Shown here: positions 8,066 to 16,008 of the stretch, in pieces
Layout of the letters: every line of letters starts with the position of its first letter
Numbering within the stretch: the first letter of the stretch is position 1
Assembly: GCA_003020925.1 (NCBI GenBank)
Contig: PXRT01000005.1
Span: 68,052 to 132,051, forward strand
Origin: Halobacteriales archaeon QS_6_64_34
Lineage (GTDB): Archaea; Halobacteriota; Halobacteria; Halobacteriales; Haloarculaceae
Reading direction: 5' to 3'
DNA length: 64,000 bases
The notes under the pieces: model-generated
What the model saw: the letters and a program-made list of their open reading frames with translations, nothing else
The model's database searches: none
Told to the model about the DNA's origin: nothing
Translations under genes and position numbers: made by a program

Positions 8066-8593
8066 CTACTCGTCCCAGTAGTCGACTTCGGCGTCCAGGT
8101 CGACGGTCTTCGAGATGAACCGGTCGTCGTAGTTACCGGGCGCGCCGCCAGCGAACAGCATCGCCGCGTCGCGGTCGACCAGCACGGACATGTCCGGCTC
8201 GTTCATCGTCGAGACAACCAGGAAGCGCGCGGTCGTCTCGCCTCGCGTCTCCACCTCGTGGGCGTGGTCCGGCGCGCTCGGCAGGGCGACGTAGTCGCCC
8301 GGTTCGAGGACGTGCTCTGTCTCGCCCGACTCCGAATCGTCACTTCCCAACCAGAGCGTCAACTCGCCGCCGAGGACGTAGATGGCCTCCTCGTTGCCGG
8401 CGTGGTAGTGGCGGGGCCAGGTCCGCTTGCCGGGGTCGAGTTCGTAGAGACTGGTTCCAAGCTCCTCGCCGCCCGCCGCCGCGCCGAGTTGTTTGCGGCG
8501 GAACGCTCGCTCCCCGTGGTCGTACTCCTCCCAGTCGAGGTCGGATTCGGTGACGATCGGGTCGGTGTCGTCGATTGGGTCGCTGTCGCTCAC
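8066..8593 (-). CDS. Cupin domain protein, copy B
   Basis: 175 aa from a GTG at 8593 (VSDSDPIDD...), chosen because the paralogue at 5243-5734 begins MSDGPVNV at the equivalent place; the ORF-track start 27 bp upstream has no counterpart. Cupin motif 1 is RHYHAGNEEAIYVLGGELTLWLG, motif 2 is LEPGDYVALPSAPDHAHEV. Relative to copy A it has a small insertion (DDSESGE) after the LGSD turn. It lies 39 bp downstream of the DHH gene on the same strand, so the two may be co-transcribed. The substrate is unknown. Confidence 0.85.
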   Translation of the reverse strand: MSDSDPIDDTDPIVTESDLDWEEYDHGERAFRRKQLGAAAGGEELGTSLYELDPGKRTWPRHYHAGNEEAIYVLGGELTLWLGSDDSESGETEHVLEPGDYVALPSAPDHAHEVETRGETTARFLVVSTMNEPDMSVLVDRDAAMLFAGGAPGNYDDRFISKTVDLDAEVDYWDE

Positions 8594-8632
8594 GGGCGAA
8601 GCGACGAATGAGAGCGGCAAAAAGGTCCGTCG

Positions 8633-10789
8633 TCAGGCTACTTCGTCGGCGACGACGTCGATGACGGCGTCGAGCACCGCGTCGCGCTCGCCGGCCAGAT
8701 ACCGGAGGGAGCCGTCTCGGACGCTGCGGGTCGTGACGCCGCCCTCGGGCGCGGCCTCGTCGACGTCGGCGACGAGTTCGTGGAGGTCCACGTCGGCGTC
8801 GGTGCGGACGTACAGCGTGTCCGTGTCGATACCGACGACGGCGTCGACCTCGTCGCGGACCGAGCGGTAGAGTTCGTCGAGCAGAAGCGTCTCCGGGGGG
8901 AACTCGTACTGGTGGGAGAAGGCGTCCGTGTCCAGGACGGCCACGTCGGCGTCACCGACGGTCTGGTACTCCAGGTTGGCCACGGCGGTGGCCACCTCGT
9001 CGTCGACCTTCTCGCGGAACTGCTCGGCGACGTGGCCGGCCAGCCCGCCGACGTCGTTCTCGTCGTCGCCGAAGACGAGGTCGGTGATGAGTTCACGCTT
9101 GTCCTCGTAGGACTGGTAGTGTGCTTCGAGCGCGACGGCCTCGCGAAGCTGCGTGACTGCGTCGCCGTCGTAGCCGGCCTCGCCCGCGAGGTCGACGTAC
9201 GCCTCGGGGGCGTCCTCCCAGAAGCTCACGGCGGGGAGATGTCGGAGGTCCGCTCGCACGTCGGCGTTGACGTGGGCGGCGACGTTGGCCGACAGCGTCG
9301 TCGCAGTGGTGTCGGGTGCGTCGGCCAGGCTCGGCGAGACGACCGCGTCGACCGCGTCGGTGACGGTGCCGTCGACCTCGATGTCGTCGACGACGACGGT
9401 CAGCGCGCCGTAGACGTTCAGCAGGTCGAAGCCGTCGAGGCTCTCGCGGGTGCCACCGGCCGCGACGAAGACGAACAGGGGGAGCGCTTCGTCGTGGCGC
9501 TCCTTGTTGTCCAGCATCTGTGAGGTATCTTTGGTGGCGTCGTCCATGTCGTAGACGCCGCCCTCCAGGGGCCGGCGGTCGAAGTAGTGGTACTGGGCGT
9601 CGGCCCGCCGGTGCTGGTCGGTGACCAGCGGGAGCGTCGCACGCTCCAGTGCGCTGCCGGCGAGGTAGCCGTCGGCAGTGTTTGCGTGACGGACGATGAC
9701 CGGCCGCTCGGTGAGGACCGCCTTGCGAATCTCGGTGGCCACCTCGATTAGGTCCTCCGAGAGGGCTGCGATAGTGTCGTCGTCGGCCAGCGGTTCCACG
9801 GCGTCGGGCCTGGCCTCGTCGTCAAGGGCGTCGGCCAGCCGCTGTTTCACCGCCTGGCTTTCCTCGTCGTCGAGGACCCTGAGTTCCTGGGTCTCGACCT
9901 GCAACTCGCCCCGTCGTTCGCGCACCTCACCGTCGAGTCGGGCGAAATCGCCTTCCTCGACTTCGGGATAGGCACGGACGCCGGCTTCCACGAACGCGGC
10001 GCAGTCGACGGTGCCGCTGGCGTCCTGGAGTTCGAAGACCGTCGGGCCGGAGGTCTGGCGGATGCCGACGACCTCGCCCTCGAGTCGGACGTCGTCGCCG
10101 ACGTAGTCCGAGAGGCTGTCGACCGGAACAGTCTCGGGTTCCGCTTTGGCCTCGACTGTGGCCACACCGCCGCCCGTCGAGTCCGTTCCAGGCGAGTCTT
10201 CGGCAACCTGTTCGGCGTCGCTGTCCGAACCGACCGAGCTACCGGTGTTCGGTTCGGAGCGAGCGTCTGTGGTCGCTGCGTCCGACTCGGCCACGTCGTC
10301 TTCGGTGTCGTCCTCGTCGGCGGTGTCGTCTCCCGCGTCGTCGGCCGTCTCGGGGGACTGGGCGGACGCCCCGTCCCCGTCAGCGTTTCCCGATTCGTCT
10401 TCCTCGTCAATCAGCGTCGCGTGGCCAACGTCGGGGTCGTCGGCGAGCACGCCGCGGAACTCGCGTTCGGCCTGGCGGATGGACCAGCCGAGGTCGACGT
10501 TGCCGTTGTCGCGGACGTTCTTGACCTGGACGTACACCTCGTCGCCCGGCTCCCAGTCCAGCGAGTCGAGTCGCTGGTCCAGTTCGCTGCGGTGGAGCAG
10601 GCCGGTAACGCTGTCGCCGATGTCGACGAAGACGCCGAACTCGGCGAAGCCGTCCACGCTGCCGCGGTAGTATCGACCAACGTTGAGCTGGTCGGCGCTA
10701 TTCCCTCGGAACTCGAACAACGCGTCCTCCTCGTGGAGGTCACAGATGTGTCCGTCGACGGATGTGCCGCAAATGATACACGAACCCAT
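8633..10789 (-). CDS. Zinc finger/S1/OB-fold/DHH-superfamily protein, RecJ- or Cdc45-like
   Basis: 718 aa from ATG 10789 (MGSCIICGTS...), supported by a TATA element 27 nt upstream. Order of parts: Cys/His zinc finger (CIICGTSVDGHICDLH, residues 2-18), S1 RNA-binding domain (VGRYYRGSVDGFAEFGVFVDIGDSVTGLLHRSEL, about 37-100), an Asp/Glu/Ser-rich linker of about 90 residues, an OB-fold (DVRLEGEVVGIRQTSGPTVFELQDASGTV, about 220-300), then a DHH-type domain to the end. The DHH catalytic motifs are degenerate: HANTADGY where D-x-D-x-DG is expected and VVVDDIE in place of DHH. It is thus probably a nucleic-acid-binding protein with weak or no nuclease activity, possibly working with the replication or RNA-processing machinery. 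Its last ~55 codons are duplicated at 5804-5966. Confidence 0.82.
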   Translation of the reverse strand: MGSCIICGTSVDGHICDLHEEDALFEFRGNSADQLNVGRYYRGSVDGFAEFGVFVDIGDSVTGLLHRSELDQRLDSLDWEPGDEVYVQVKNVRDNGNVDLGWSIRQAEREFRGVLADDPDVGHATLIDEEDESGNADGDGASAQSPETADDAGDDTADEDDTEDDVAESDAATTDARSEPNTGSSVGSDSDAEQVAEDSPGTDSTGGGVATVEAKAEPETVPVDSLSDYVGDDVRLEGEVVGIRQTSGPTVFELQDASGTVDCAAFVEAGVRAYPEVEEGDFARLDGEVRERRGELQVETQELRVLDDEESQAVKQRLADALDDEARPDAVEPLADDDTIAALSEDLIEVATEIRKAVLTERPVIVRHANTADGYLAGSALERATLPLVTDQHRRADAQYHYFDRRPLEGGVYDMDDATKDTSQMLDNKERHDEALPLFVFVAAGGTRESLDGFDLLNVYGALTVVVDDIEVDGTVTDAVDAVVSPSLADAPDTTATTLSANVAAHVNADVRADLRHLPAVSFWEDAPEAYVDLAGEAGYDGDAVTQLREAVALEAHYQSYEDKRELITDLVFGDDENDVGGLAGHVAEQFREKVDDEVATAVANLEYQTVGDADVAVLDTDAFSHQYEFPPETLLLDELYRSVRDEVDAVVGIDTDTLYVRTDADVDLHELVADVDEAAPEGGVTTRSVRDGSLRYLAGERDAVLDAVIDVVADEVA
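8666..8828. repeat. 163-bp direct repeat, copy 2 (partner 5804-5966)
   Basis: Copy lying inside the intact DHH gene near its 3' end. Identical to 5804-5966 except at three third-codon positions. Recombination between the copies would remove cupin B, the beta-propeller lipoprotein and the truncated gene. Confidence 0.92.
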
Positions 10790-10811
10790 TGCCCGATGCA
10801 AGCAGGTGGGG

Positions 10812-10819
10812 CCTAAAAC
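10812..10819 (-). promoter_or_regulatory. TATA element of the DHH gene
   Basis: On the minus strand the sequence is GTTTTAGG, centred 27 nt before the ATG at 10789. This spacing predicts a leaderless mRNA starting at that ATG and argues against the upstream TTG used by the ORF track. Confidence 0.5.
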
Positions 10820-10864
10820 TGTTGTCGGATTCCGCGCGCCGGAGAACTCGCCCTCACCGACCGC

Positions 10865-11128
10865 TCATTCGAAGACCTCGCTTTCCGATTCCAGCAGTTC
10901 CAGCCCCTCTCGGACGGCCCTGGCCTGTTCCGGGAACAGCGCCACTTCGACCTCGCTTCCCTGTTCGTCCTCGAAGGCAAGTTTGACGCGCTTGTCGCCG
11001 TACTCGCACACGTCAACACCCTCGACGTCGTAGAGCTTGACCGTCGCAGCTTTGTTCGACGGGCCGACGTTCTTGAACGCGCCGTCCTTGAGTTCGAGCA
11101 TGAAGTCGTCGATGTCAAGCGTGAGCAT
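10865..11128 (-). CDS. Conserved small haloarchaeal protein, function unknown
   Basis: 87 aa, acidic, MLTLDIDDFMLELKDGAFKN... with alternating short strands and a C-terminal helix (EQARAVREGLELLESESEVF). No cysteines, membrane segment or signal. The composition and codon use match the surrounding core genes, so it looks like a genuine expressed gene. It sits between the YIP1-type membrane protein (downstream) and the DHH gene (upstream) on the same strand, with gaps that allow separate promoters. I do not recognise a named family. Confidence 0.7.
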   Translation of the reverse strand: MLTLDIDDFMLELKDGAFKNVGPSNKAATVKLYDVEGVDVCEYGDKRVKLAFEDEQGSEVEVALFPEQARAVREGLELLESESEVFE

Positions 11129-11149
11129 ACTGACCCTACAGCCCCCGGC

Positions 11150-11782
11150 CTAAAGTCCGCTCGCACTCGCGAGCGCGGACATCGCGGCGAACCCACGAAA
11201 GCCGTACCCAAAGAGGATGGCGGCTGGCACGGCGCCGACGGCAGCGGCTTTCGGCAGGCTGAGTTCGTGGATGATGGCCGTCCCGACGACGTACAGCACC
11301 CCGGACCAGAGCGTGACGACCACGCGCAGTTCCGGGACGGGGAGTCCCGCGACGACGCAGGGCGCCATCGCGTAGCACATCACCTGGACGGTCTCGCTGA
11401 TACCGCCCCGGTCGGGCGCGGTGGCGACCAGCAGGAGCGTCTGTATCGCCGCTGTCAGGTGGACCGTGATAGGCGCGACGAAGACGATGATACCCAGGAG
11501 GGCAAGCACGGCAACGCCCGGTGAGAACCCGCCGATTGCGGGGTAGGGGAACGGTCCCGTCGAGACGAGACCACGGGCAGCGAGTTCGACCACGAGGAAG
11601 CGGCCCAGTTCCTCGACCAGGACGACCAGCGACGCGAAGATAAGCCCCGGTGCCTGGTCACCAGGGGCGATGCCGGTCCTGAAGAACCGGCGCGGTCGTC
11701 GGAGGACTTCCGCCCAGGCGCGGACGATTGCCACCGGTCCCCGGTCCCGTCCCGTGCCCGTGGTCTCGACCCACTGTGTCAC
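11150..11782 (-). CDS. YIP1-family integral membrane protein
   Basis: 210 aa with about five hydrophobic segments (from FASLVVLVEELGRFLVVELA onward). The N-terminal VVRAWAEVLRRPRRFFRTGIAPGDQAPGLIFA matches the haloarchaeal Yip1-domain proteins, where a short amphipathic stretch containing a P-x-x-FF motif precedes the first helix. Role in the cell is unknown; eukaryotic Yip1 relatives are membrane-trafficking proteins, but the archaeal branch has no defined function. It is 21 bp downstream of the 87-aa gene in reverse order and may share a terminator region with it. Confidence 0.78.
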   Translation of the reverse strand: MTQWVETTGTGRDRGPVAIVRAWAEVLRRPRRFFRTGIAPGDQAPGLIFASLVVLVEELGRFLVVELAARGLVSTGPFPYPAIGGFSPGVAVLALLGIIVFVAPITVHLTAAIQTLLLVATAPDRGGISETVQVMCYAMAPCVVAGLPVPELRVVVTLWSGVLYVVGTAIIHELSLPKAAAVGAVPAAILFGYGFRGFAAMSALASASGL

Positions 11783-11887
11783 GTCCGTGACTGTGGACTC
11801 GGCCAGTAAGACAATTGCGAGTCACAGTCAGTCGTCTCCGGCACCTTCGGAGCGGATGCTCACGGCTCGGATAGAGTTCCTTCCCGG

Positions 11888-12466
11888 CTAATCATCCGCT
11901 CCGATGTTCTCTACCGACTCCAGACACGGCGGGTCGGGCTCGATGTTGGCGTACTGGACGGCTTCCTCGCCGAGTCGGGCCACCCGCTCGTCGATTCCGT
12001 CGTCGATAATAGCCCCGCGCTGGACGGCCTCGCGGGCTCGCGGCACGGCCGCCTGATGGGGGATGACCCAGCAGTTCAGGGCCCGGCAGACGGACCGCAG
12101 ATGTTCCAAGGCGGTGATTGGAAACCCCCCGCCGGCGACGGCCAGCAGGCCCACAGTTTTGTTCTCGAACTCGTCGAAGCCACAGTAATCGAGCGCGTTC
12201 TTCAGCGGCGCCGAGTAGGAGCCGTGATAGACGGGCGTCCCGAGCAGTATCGAGTCCGCGTCGCGAATCCGCCGGGTGACCTCGGGCGCGTCGCCCGCAT
12301 CGCGGTCGTCCGCGTCGAAGACGGGGAGGTCGTACTCGCGGAGGTCGAGCAGTTCGGTCGTCCCACCGGCGTCTTCGGCCGCCTCGAGGGCGCGCTGGAT
12401 GGCGACGCGAGTGTAGCTTTCATCACGGAGACTGCCGACGACGCCGACGACGTTGGGTCGTGTCAT
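11888..12466 (-). CDS. NADPH-dependent FMN reductase
   Basis: 192 aa from ATG 12466 (MTRPNVVGVVGSLRDESYTR). The GSLRxxSxxR phosphate-binding loop is diagnostic for the NADPH-dependent FMN reductase (flavodoxin-like) family, and the GTPVYHGSYSAPLKNALDYCGFDEFENKTVGLLAVAGGGFP block supplies the second and third FMN loops. It reduces flavin or quinone/azo-type substrates in the cytoplasm. The ORF-track start lies 69 bp upstream in sequence unlike the family, so the internal ATG is preferred. Confidence 0.88.
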   Translation of the reverse strand: MTRPNVVGVVGSLRDESYTRVAIQRALEAAEDAGGTTELLDLREYDLPVFDADDRDAGDAPEVTRRIRDADSILLGTPVYHGSYSAPLKNALDYCGFDEFENKTVGLLAVAGGGFPITALEHLRSVCRALNCWVIPHQAAVPRAREAVQRGAIIDDGIDERVARLGEEAVQYANIEPDPPCLESVENIGADD

Positions 12467-12542
12467 GTGCGAATACAGACAGCGGCGGGCCATAGGGGTA
12501 TCGCACCCCCGGGGTGCCAGGTCGGGGGCGGACATTGAAACG

Positions 12543-12665
12543 ATGCGGACGTGGCTCGACAGCCACGGCGTCGACTACGAGTGCAACTCACGGACCCGCC
12601 GGAAGGTCAGACGCGCCATCCGCCGAGTCACGGGGCCGCTGTTCGGCAGCGAAACCGTCGGATAG
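12543..12665 (+). CDS. Possible 40-aa basic protein, unrecognised
   Basis: A short frame reads MRTWLDSHGVDYECNSRTRR and continues to SETVG. It fills the space between the divergent FMN reductase start and the convergent mutY stop. It is unusually basic for a haloarchaeal protein (RTRRKVRRAIRR), which either suggests nucleic-acid binding or that it is not coding. No ribosome binding site is evident. Confidence 0.3.
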   Translation: MRTWLDSHGVDYECNSRTRRKVRRAIRRVTGPLFGSETVG

Positions 12666-12681
12666 GCGCTCCGTTCGCCGG

Positions 12682-13599
12682 TCAGTTGTGGAGGGAGGCG
12701 ACGGTGTCGCCGTCTTCATCGGCGAGCGTGACCAGTTCGTCGTCTTCCAGGTCCGAGAGCAAGCCCCGCAGCCATTCGCGGCCGTGGTCACCGTCGGGCG
12801 CGTAGTCGACACGGATACGCGGACCCAGCTCATCCAGCGCCAGTTCGTCGTACTCGTTGAGGACGCTGATGACCCGCCCACGGAACTGCCGCCGGCTCCC
12901 CTCGAAGGTCGGCTGGGTCGGGACGTCCGGCGCGGTGAAATCACCCGACTGGTAGGCCCCACAGTACTCGCGCCAGGGACACTGCGCGCCGTCACAATCT
13001 GGCGTCTTCTCGCAGGCGACCCCGCCCAGTTCCATGATGGCGTTGTTCCACACCGCCGATTCCCCCTCGGGCATGAGCGCTTGGGCTGTCGCCTCGAAGG
13101 CGCTGTCGTCGTCGGGCACGTCGAATGCGCGATAGAGGACGCGCTTGACGTTCGTATCCACGACGGCGTTCCCGTTGTTGAACGCGAAGGAGGCGACGGC
13201 GTTTGCGGTGTAGGGCCCGACGCCCATCAGCTCCGAGAGCCCGTCCGGGTCGGTCGGCCACTCGCCGTCGCGCTCCTCCACTACCTGCCTGGCCGCCTCG
13301 TGGAGATACTTCGCGCGGTTGTTGTACCCCAGCGAGTGGTCCGTCCAGAACCCGACCACGTCGCCCCGCTTCGCTGCCGCGAGGTCCGCGACCGTCGGCC
13401 ACCGCTCCAGGAAGTCCTGCCAGGCCGCGACGACGCGGTCGAGCTGGGTCTGCTGGCTCATCACCTCCGAGACCAGAATCTCGTAGGGCTCGTCGGTCCG
13501 GCGCCAGGGGTAGTCCCGGTGGTCGGCCTCGTACCACTCGACGAGGGCGTCCTGAACCGCCGTCACGTCCTCCAGGTACTCACCCGACTGCTCGCTCAT
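12682..13599 (-). CDS. mutY: A/G-specific adenine DNA glycosylase MutY
   Basis: 305 aa from ATG 13599 (MSEQSGEYLEDV). The helix-hairpin-helix/GPD glycosylase core is complete: YPWRRTDEPYEILVSEVMSQQTQ holds the catalytic Glu, and GVGPYTANAVASFAFNNGNAVVDTNVKRVL holds the HhH and the catalytic Asp. Four cysteines follow for the [4Fe-4S] cluster (CEKTPDCDGAQCPWREYC). MutY removes adenine mispaired with 8-oxoG or G. The MutT-like C-terminal domain of bacterial MutY is missing; instead there is an ~80-residue tail that looks like a winged helix (YDELALDELGPRIRVDY). The ORF-track start at 13860 is too far upstream. Confidence 0.9.
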   Translation of the reverse strand: MSEQSGEYLEDVTAVQDALVEWYEADHRDYPWRRTDEPYEILVSEVMSQQTQLDRVVAAWQDFLERWPTVADLAAAKRGDVVGFWTDHSLGYNNRAKYLHEAARQVVEERDGEWPTDPDGLSELMGVGPYTANAVASFAFNNGNAVVDTNVKRVLYRAFDVPDDDSAFEATAQALMPEGESAVWNNAIMELGGVACEKTPDCDGAQCPWREYCGAYQSGDFTAPDVPTQPTFEGSRRQFRGRVISVLNEYDELALDELGPRIRVDYAPDGDHGREWLRGLLSDLEDDELVTLADEDGDTVASLHN

Positions 13600-13742
13600 T
13601 GTCTGCCCTTTGGCTCTCGGTGGTTTGTGTGTGGTGATTGTGGCTTCGATCACGGCTACTTCTGCAGGTGGCATCGAACTCATCGAACTGACGACGGCGG
13701 ATAGTCGCAAGTCGTTTCTGCGGGCTGGCCGTTCGGACAGGC

Positions 13743-14072
13743 ATGACCCTCGACGAACTGCAAGACGAGATACAGGATAGATACGCTGACCTGGACGACG
13801 ACCTCCCGGTGTCGCTGGACCGCGAGACGCGCAACGAACTGGCGATGCTGTCGGTCGCACTCGACCCGGAGGACACCGACGAACTCGTCCGCCGGGCTAT
13901 CCACATGCTGTTTCAGTCGACCGTCGAGCGGGGAACGCTCGACTTTCACCTCCGGTCGGGCTATGACTGCACGTACGACGAGTATCTCTCCGGGATGACC
14001 TTCGACGAGATGGCCGGTGGGAACCAGTTCCCGCAGGCCCAGGACAACGACGACCGGCGCTATCAGTTCTAG
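13743..14072 (+). CDS. Conserved haloarchaeal protein, function unknown
   Basis: 109 aa, MTLDELQDEIQDRYADLDDD..., acidic and mostly helical, with LDRETRNELAMLSVALDPEDTDELVRRAIHMLFQSTVE in the middle, which could be a dimerising helical or ribbon-helix-helix-like segment. No catalytic motif seen. Its stop overlaps by 4 bp the stop of the convergent MgtC/SapB gene. GC-rich codon use agrees with a core gene. Confidence 0.7.
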   Translation: MTLDELQDEIQDRYADLDDDLPVSLDRETRNELAMLSVALDPEDTDELVRRAIHMLFQSTVERGTLDFHLRSGYDCTYDEYLSGMTFDEMAGGNQFPQAQDNDDRRYQF

Positions 14073-15397
14073 AGGAGCAGTAGGACCGTCAGCGCACTCG
14101 CCCCGCCCAGTACCACCGTACTCCAGATGGCGACACGCCCGGCGAAGCTTCGGTTCGGTCCCGGCGCCGTCATGGCGGCCTTGACGGCGATACTGGCAGC
14201 GGTGGCGAGCAGGATAGCGAGCGTCGCCGTCGTCTGGTCGATAGCGCCGCCCCGGTAGAGCAACACGGCGGAGGTGGTCGCGCCGGCACTCGAGACCAGC
14301 CCGGAAAGCACCGACGTGACGTACAGCCCGGCGGTTCCGAATCGAGCGCTGGCAACACCCCCGACGACGACCACGAGCAGGAAGACGCCGCCGAAGCTAA
14401 GAACGCCCCGCAGCGAGAACGGACTGCCCAGGTCCATCTCGACGTTCTCCGACCAGTCGGCGGAGTAGGCCGCGACGGCGACACTCCCGATAATAACGGC
14501 CCCCAGTGGGAGCAACGGCGACAGCAAGAGCCCGCTTTCGACGGTGAACACGACCGTGATGAGCAGGTTCCGCAGGGCCATCGCGGCGTCGGCAAGCATG
14601 ATGGCGGCGACGGCATAGGAGGCGGCGGCGGGCTCCTGACGGACGTGGTCTATCATCGTTCCGACGACGGCCGTCGAGGAGGCCAGCCCGCCGAAGAAGC
14701 CGGTGACGGCGATACCGCGCCCGCCGTAGGTCTGGACGATGGCGTAGTTGACGAAACCGATGCCGGCGACGAACACCACCATCAGCCAGACCACCCGTAA
14801 CTCGATAGCGACGCCGAGCGCGTCTCCGGGGAGGCGCACCGGGTCGCCCGGCAACAGCGGATAGATGACGAACGCGAGGATGGCGAACTCCGTCCCCGAC
14901 CGGAGTTCCGCCTTGCTCAGTCCCCAGGCGAAGCTGTGGAGCTCCCGTTTCAGGACGAGCAACAGCGACGAGAAGACCGCGACGGTCACGCCCTCTAAGA
15001 TGTATCCCGCTGCGACGACCGCGCCGACGCCGTAGGCGACGAGCAGGGAGACAGACGTAGTCAGCGACAGCGTCGGCTCCTCGGCCTGGAGCCCCTGCAC
15101 CGCCAGCAGAATCCCCTGGACGATGACCAACACCCCGCCCAGCGTCAGCAAGGTATCGCGTTCCGTGACGGTGAAGACGGCGGCCAGGAGACTGACCAGT
15201 GCGAACGTCCGGATGCCGGCGGACTTCTGGGACCACTCCCGTTCGAGTCCGAGGAACATCCCGAGCAAGCCTGCGAGCAGGATTCGCAGGACGTCGGCGT
15301 CTATCCCAGGGGCCAGTTGTATCGACGTCAACACAGTCAACGTACGAACTGGACCGACTAATATGCCGGCTGTAATGACCTGACTGAATGTCTTCAT
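14069..15397 (-). CDS. MgtC/SapB-DUF4010 membrane protein
   Basis: 442 aa with about twelve predicted membrane segments. The N-terminal half has the MgtC/SapB signature (LLAGLLGMFLGLEREWSQKSAGIRTFALVSLLAAVFT), with the conserved GLERE and the G-x-RT-F. The C-terminal half is the DUF4010 extension (GRGIAVTGFFGGLASSTAVVGTM). This two-part architecture is common in archaea and proteobacteria; a role in Mg2+-linked or other ion homeostasis is inferred only from the MgtC name. A PadR regulator gene lies just downstream on the same strand, 121 bp away... on the other side of an untranslated gap. Confidence 0.87.
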   Translation of the reverse strand: MKTFSQVITAGILVGPVRTLTVLTSIQLAPGIDADVLRILLAGLLGMFLGLEREWSQKSAGIRTFALVSLLAAVFTVTERDTLLTLGGVLVIVQGILLAVQGLQAEEPTLSLTTSVSLLVAYGVGAVVAAGYILEGVTVAVFSSLLLVLKRELHSFAWGLSKAELRSGTEFAILAFVIYPLLPGDPVRLPGDALGVAIELRVVWLMVVFVAGIGFVNYAIVQTYGGRGIAVTGFFGGLASSTAVVGTMIDHVRQEPAAASYAVAAIMLADAAMALRNLLITVVFTVESGLLLSPLLPLGAVIIGSVAVAAYSADWSENVEMDLGSPFSLRGVLSFGGVFLLVVVVGGVASARFGTAGLYVTSVLSGLVSSAGATTSAVLLYRGGAIDQTTATLAILLATAASIAVKAAMTAPGPNRSFAGRVAIWSTVVLGGASALTVLLLL

Positions 15398-15519
15398 CTA
15401 CTACGCGACGGCGCCACCGCGTTCAGCCCCCTCGACTTCGTCGCCCCGGAGATAGACGACGTCCGGGAGGGGCAACGGAGCGACGATTCGACTCCGAAGC
15501 TGGGCACCGAGGACCCTTC
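15398..15519. other. Gap between MgtC/SapB start and PadR stop with coding-like minus-strand frame
   Basis: The minus strand carries an open frame of about 36 codons (LGAQLRSRIVAPLPLPDVVY... ending GGAVA and TAG) without a start codon. It may be a trimmed C-terminus of a lost gene. No promoter for the MgtC gene stands out. Confidence 0.3.
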
Positions 15520-15807
15520 CTAGGCATCCGCTTCGGTATCGACGTACTGGTTCTCCCAGTCGCGTCGGGCGTCAAGTTCCCGACGGCCGCGACGGGTCAG
15601 CGTATAGAAGTTGGTCCGACGGTCACGCTGGCCCTTCTCGATGAGTCCCTTCTCGACCAGTGTATCGAGGTTGGGGTAGAGTCGGCCGTGGTGAATCTCT
15701 TTCTCGTAGTAGGCCTCCAGGTCCTCCTTGATAGCGAGCCCGTGTGGCTCGTCGTGGCCGGCAATCACGTAGAGGAGGTCCCGCTGAAACCCGGTCAGGT
15801 CGTGCAT
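15520..15807 (-). CDS. PadR-family transcriptional regulator
   Basis: 95 aa from ATG 15807 (MHDLTGFQRDLLYVIAGHDEPHG). It is a winged-helix PadR protein: helix 1 LTGFQRDLLYVIAG, recognition region GLAIKEDLEAYYEKEIHHGRLYPNLDTLVEKGLIEKGQ, and wing RTNFYTLTRRGRREL. The TATA element TTTAAA lies ~41 nt upstream of this ATG and overlaps the ORF-track start (15843), so the later start is right. Effector and targets are unknown; autoregulation and control of the adjacent MgtC/SapB gene are possible. Confidence 0.88.
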   Translation of the reverse strand: MHDLTGFQRDLLYVIAGHDEPHGLAIKEDLEAYYEKEIHHGRLYPNLDTLVEKGLIEKGQRDRRTNFYTLTRRGRRELDARRDWENQYVDTEADA

Positions 15808-15842
15808 CGTCTGTCCCTCTGCATGTATCAGGCTCTGAACCA

Positions 15843-15848
15843 TTTAAA
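15843..15848 (-). promoter_or_regulatory. TATA box of the PadR gene
   Basis: The sequence CATGTTTAAATGG on the minus strand holds TTTAAA about 41 nt before the PadR ATG, predicting a leader of roughly 15 nt. The element is palindromic and so could also serve the plus strand. Confidence 0.5.
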
Positions 15849-16008
15849 CATGTCGGATTAACGGGCTACCAGTTCGAATACGCGACCGACGCTACCGGAA
15901 AGCGGCCGGAAACCGATGAGACAGATACATCCTCCATCTGATATAATCTAGCAGCTTCTCGGTGTGTGACGCCGGTGCTGTTATCTACCCGCCCGACCAA
16001 CCGTCGGT

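Noticed and set aside
10110-10430. Apparent repeat array in the DHH gene linker
   Set aside because: It is the coding sequence of an Asp/Glu/Ser/Thr-rich disordered linker, not a CRISPR array; no constant repeats or spacers.
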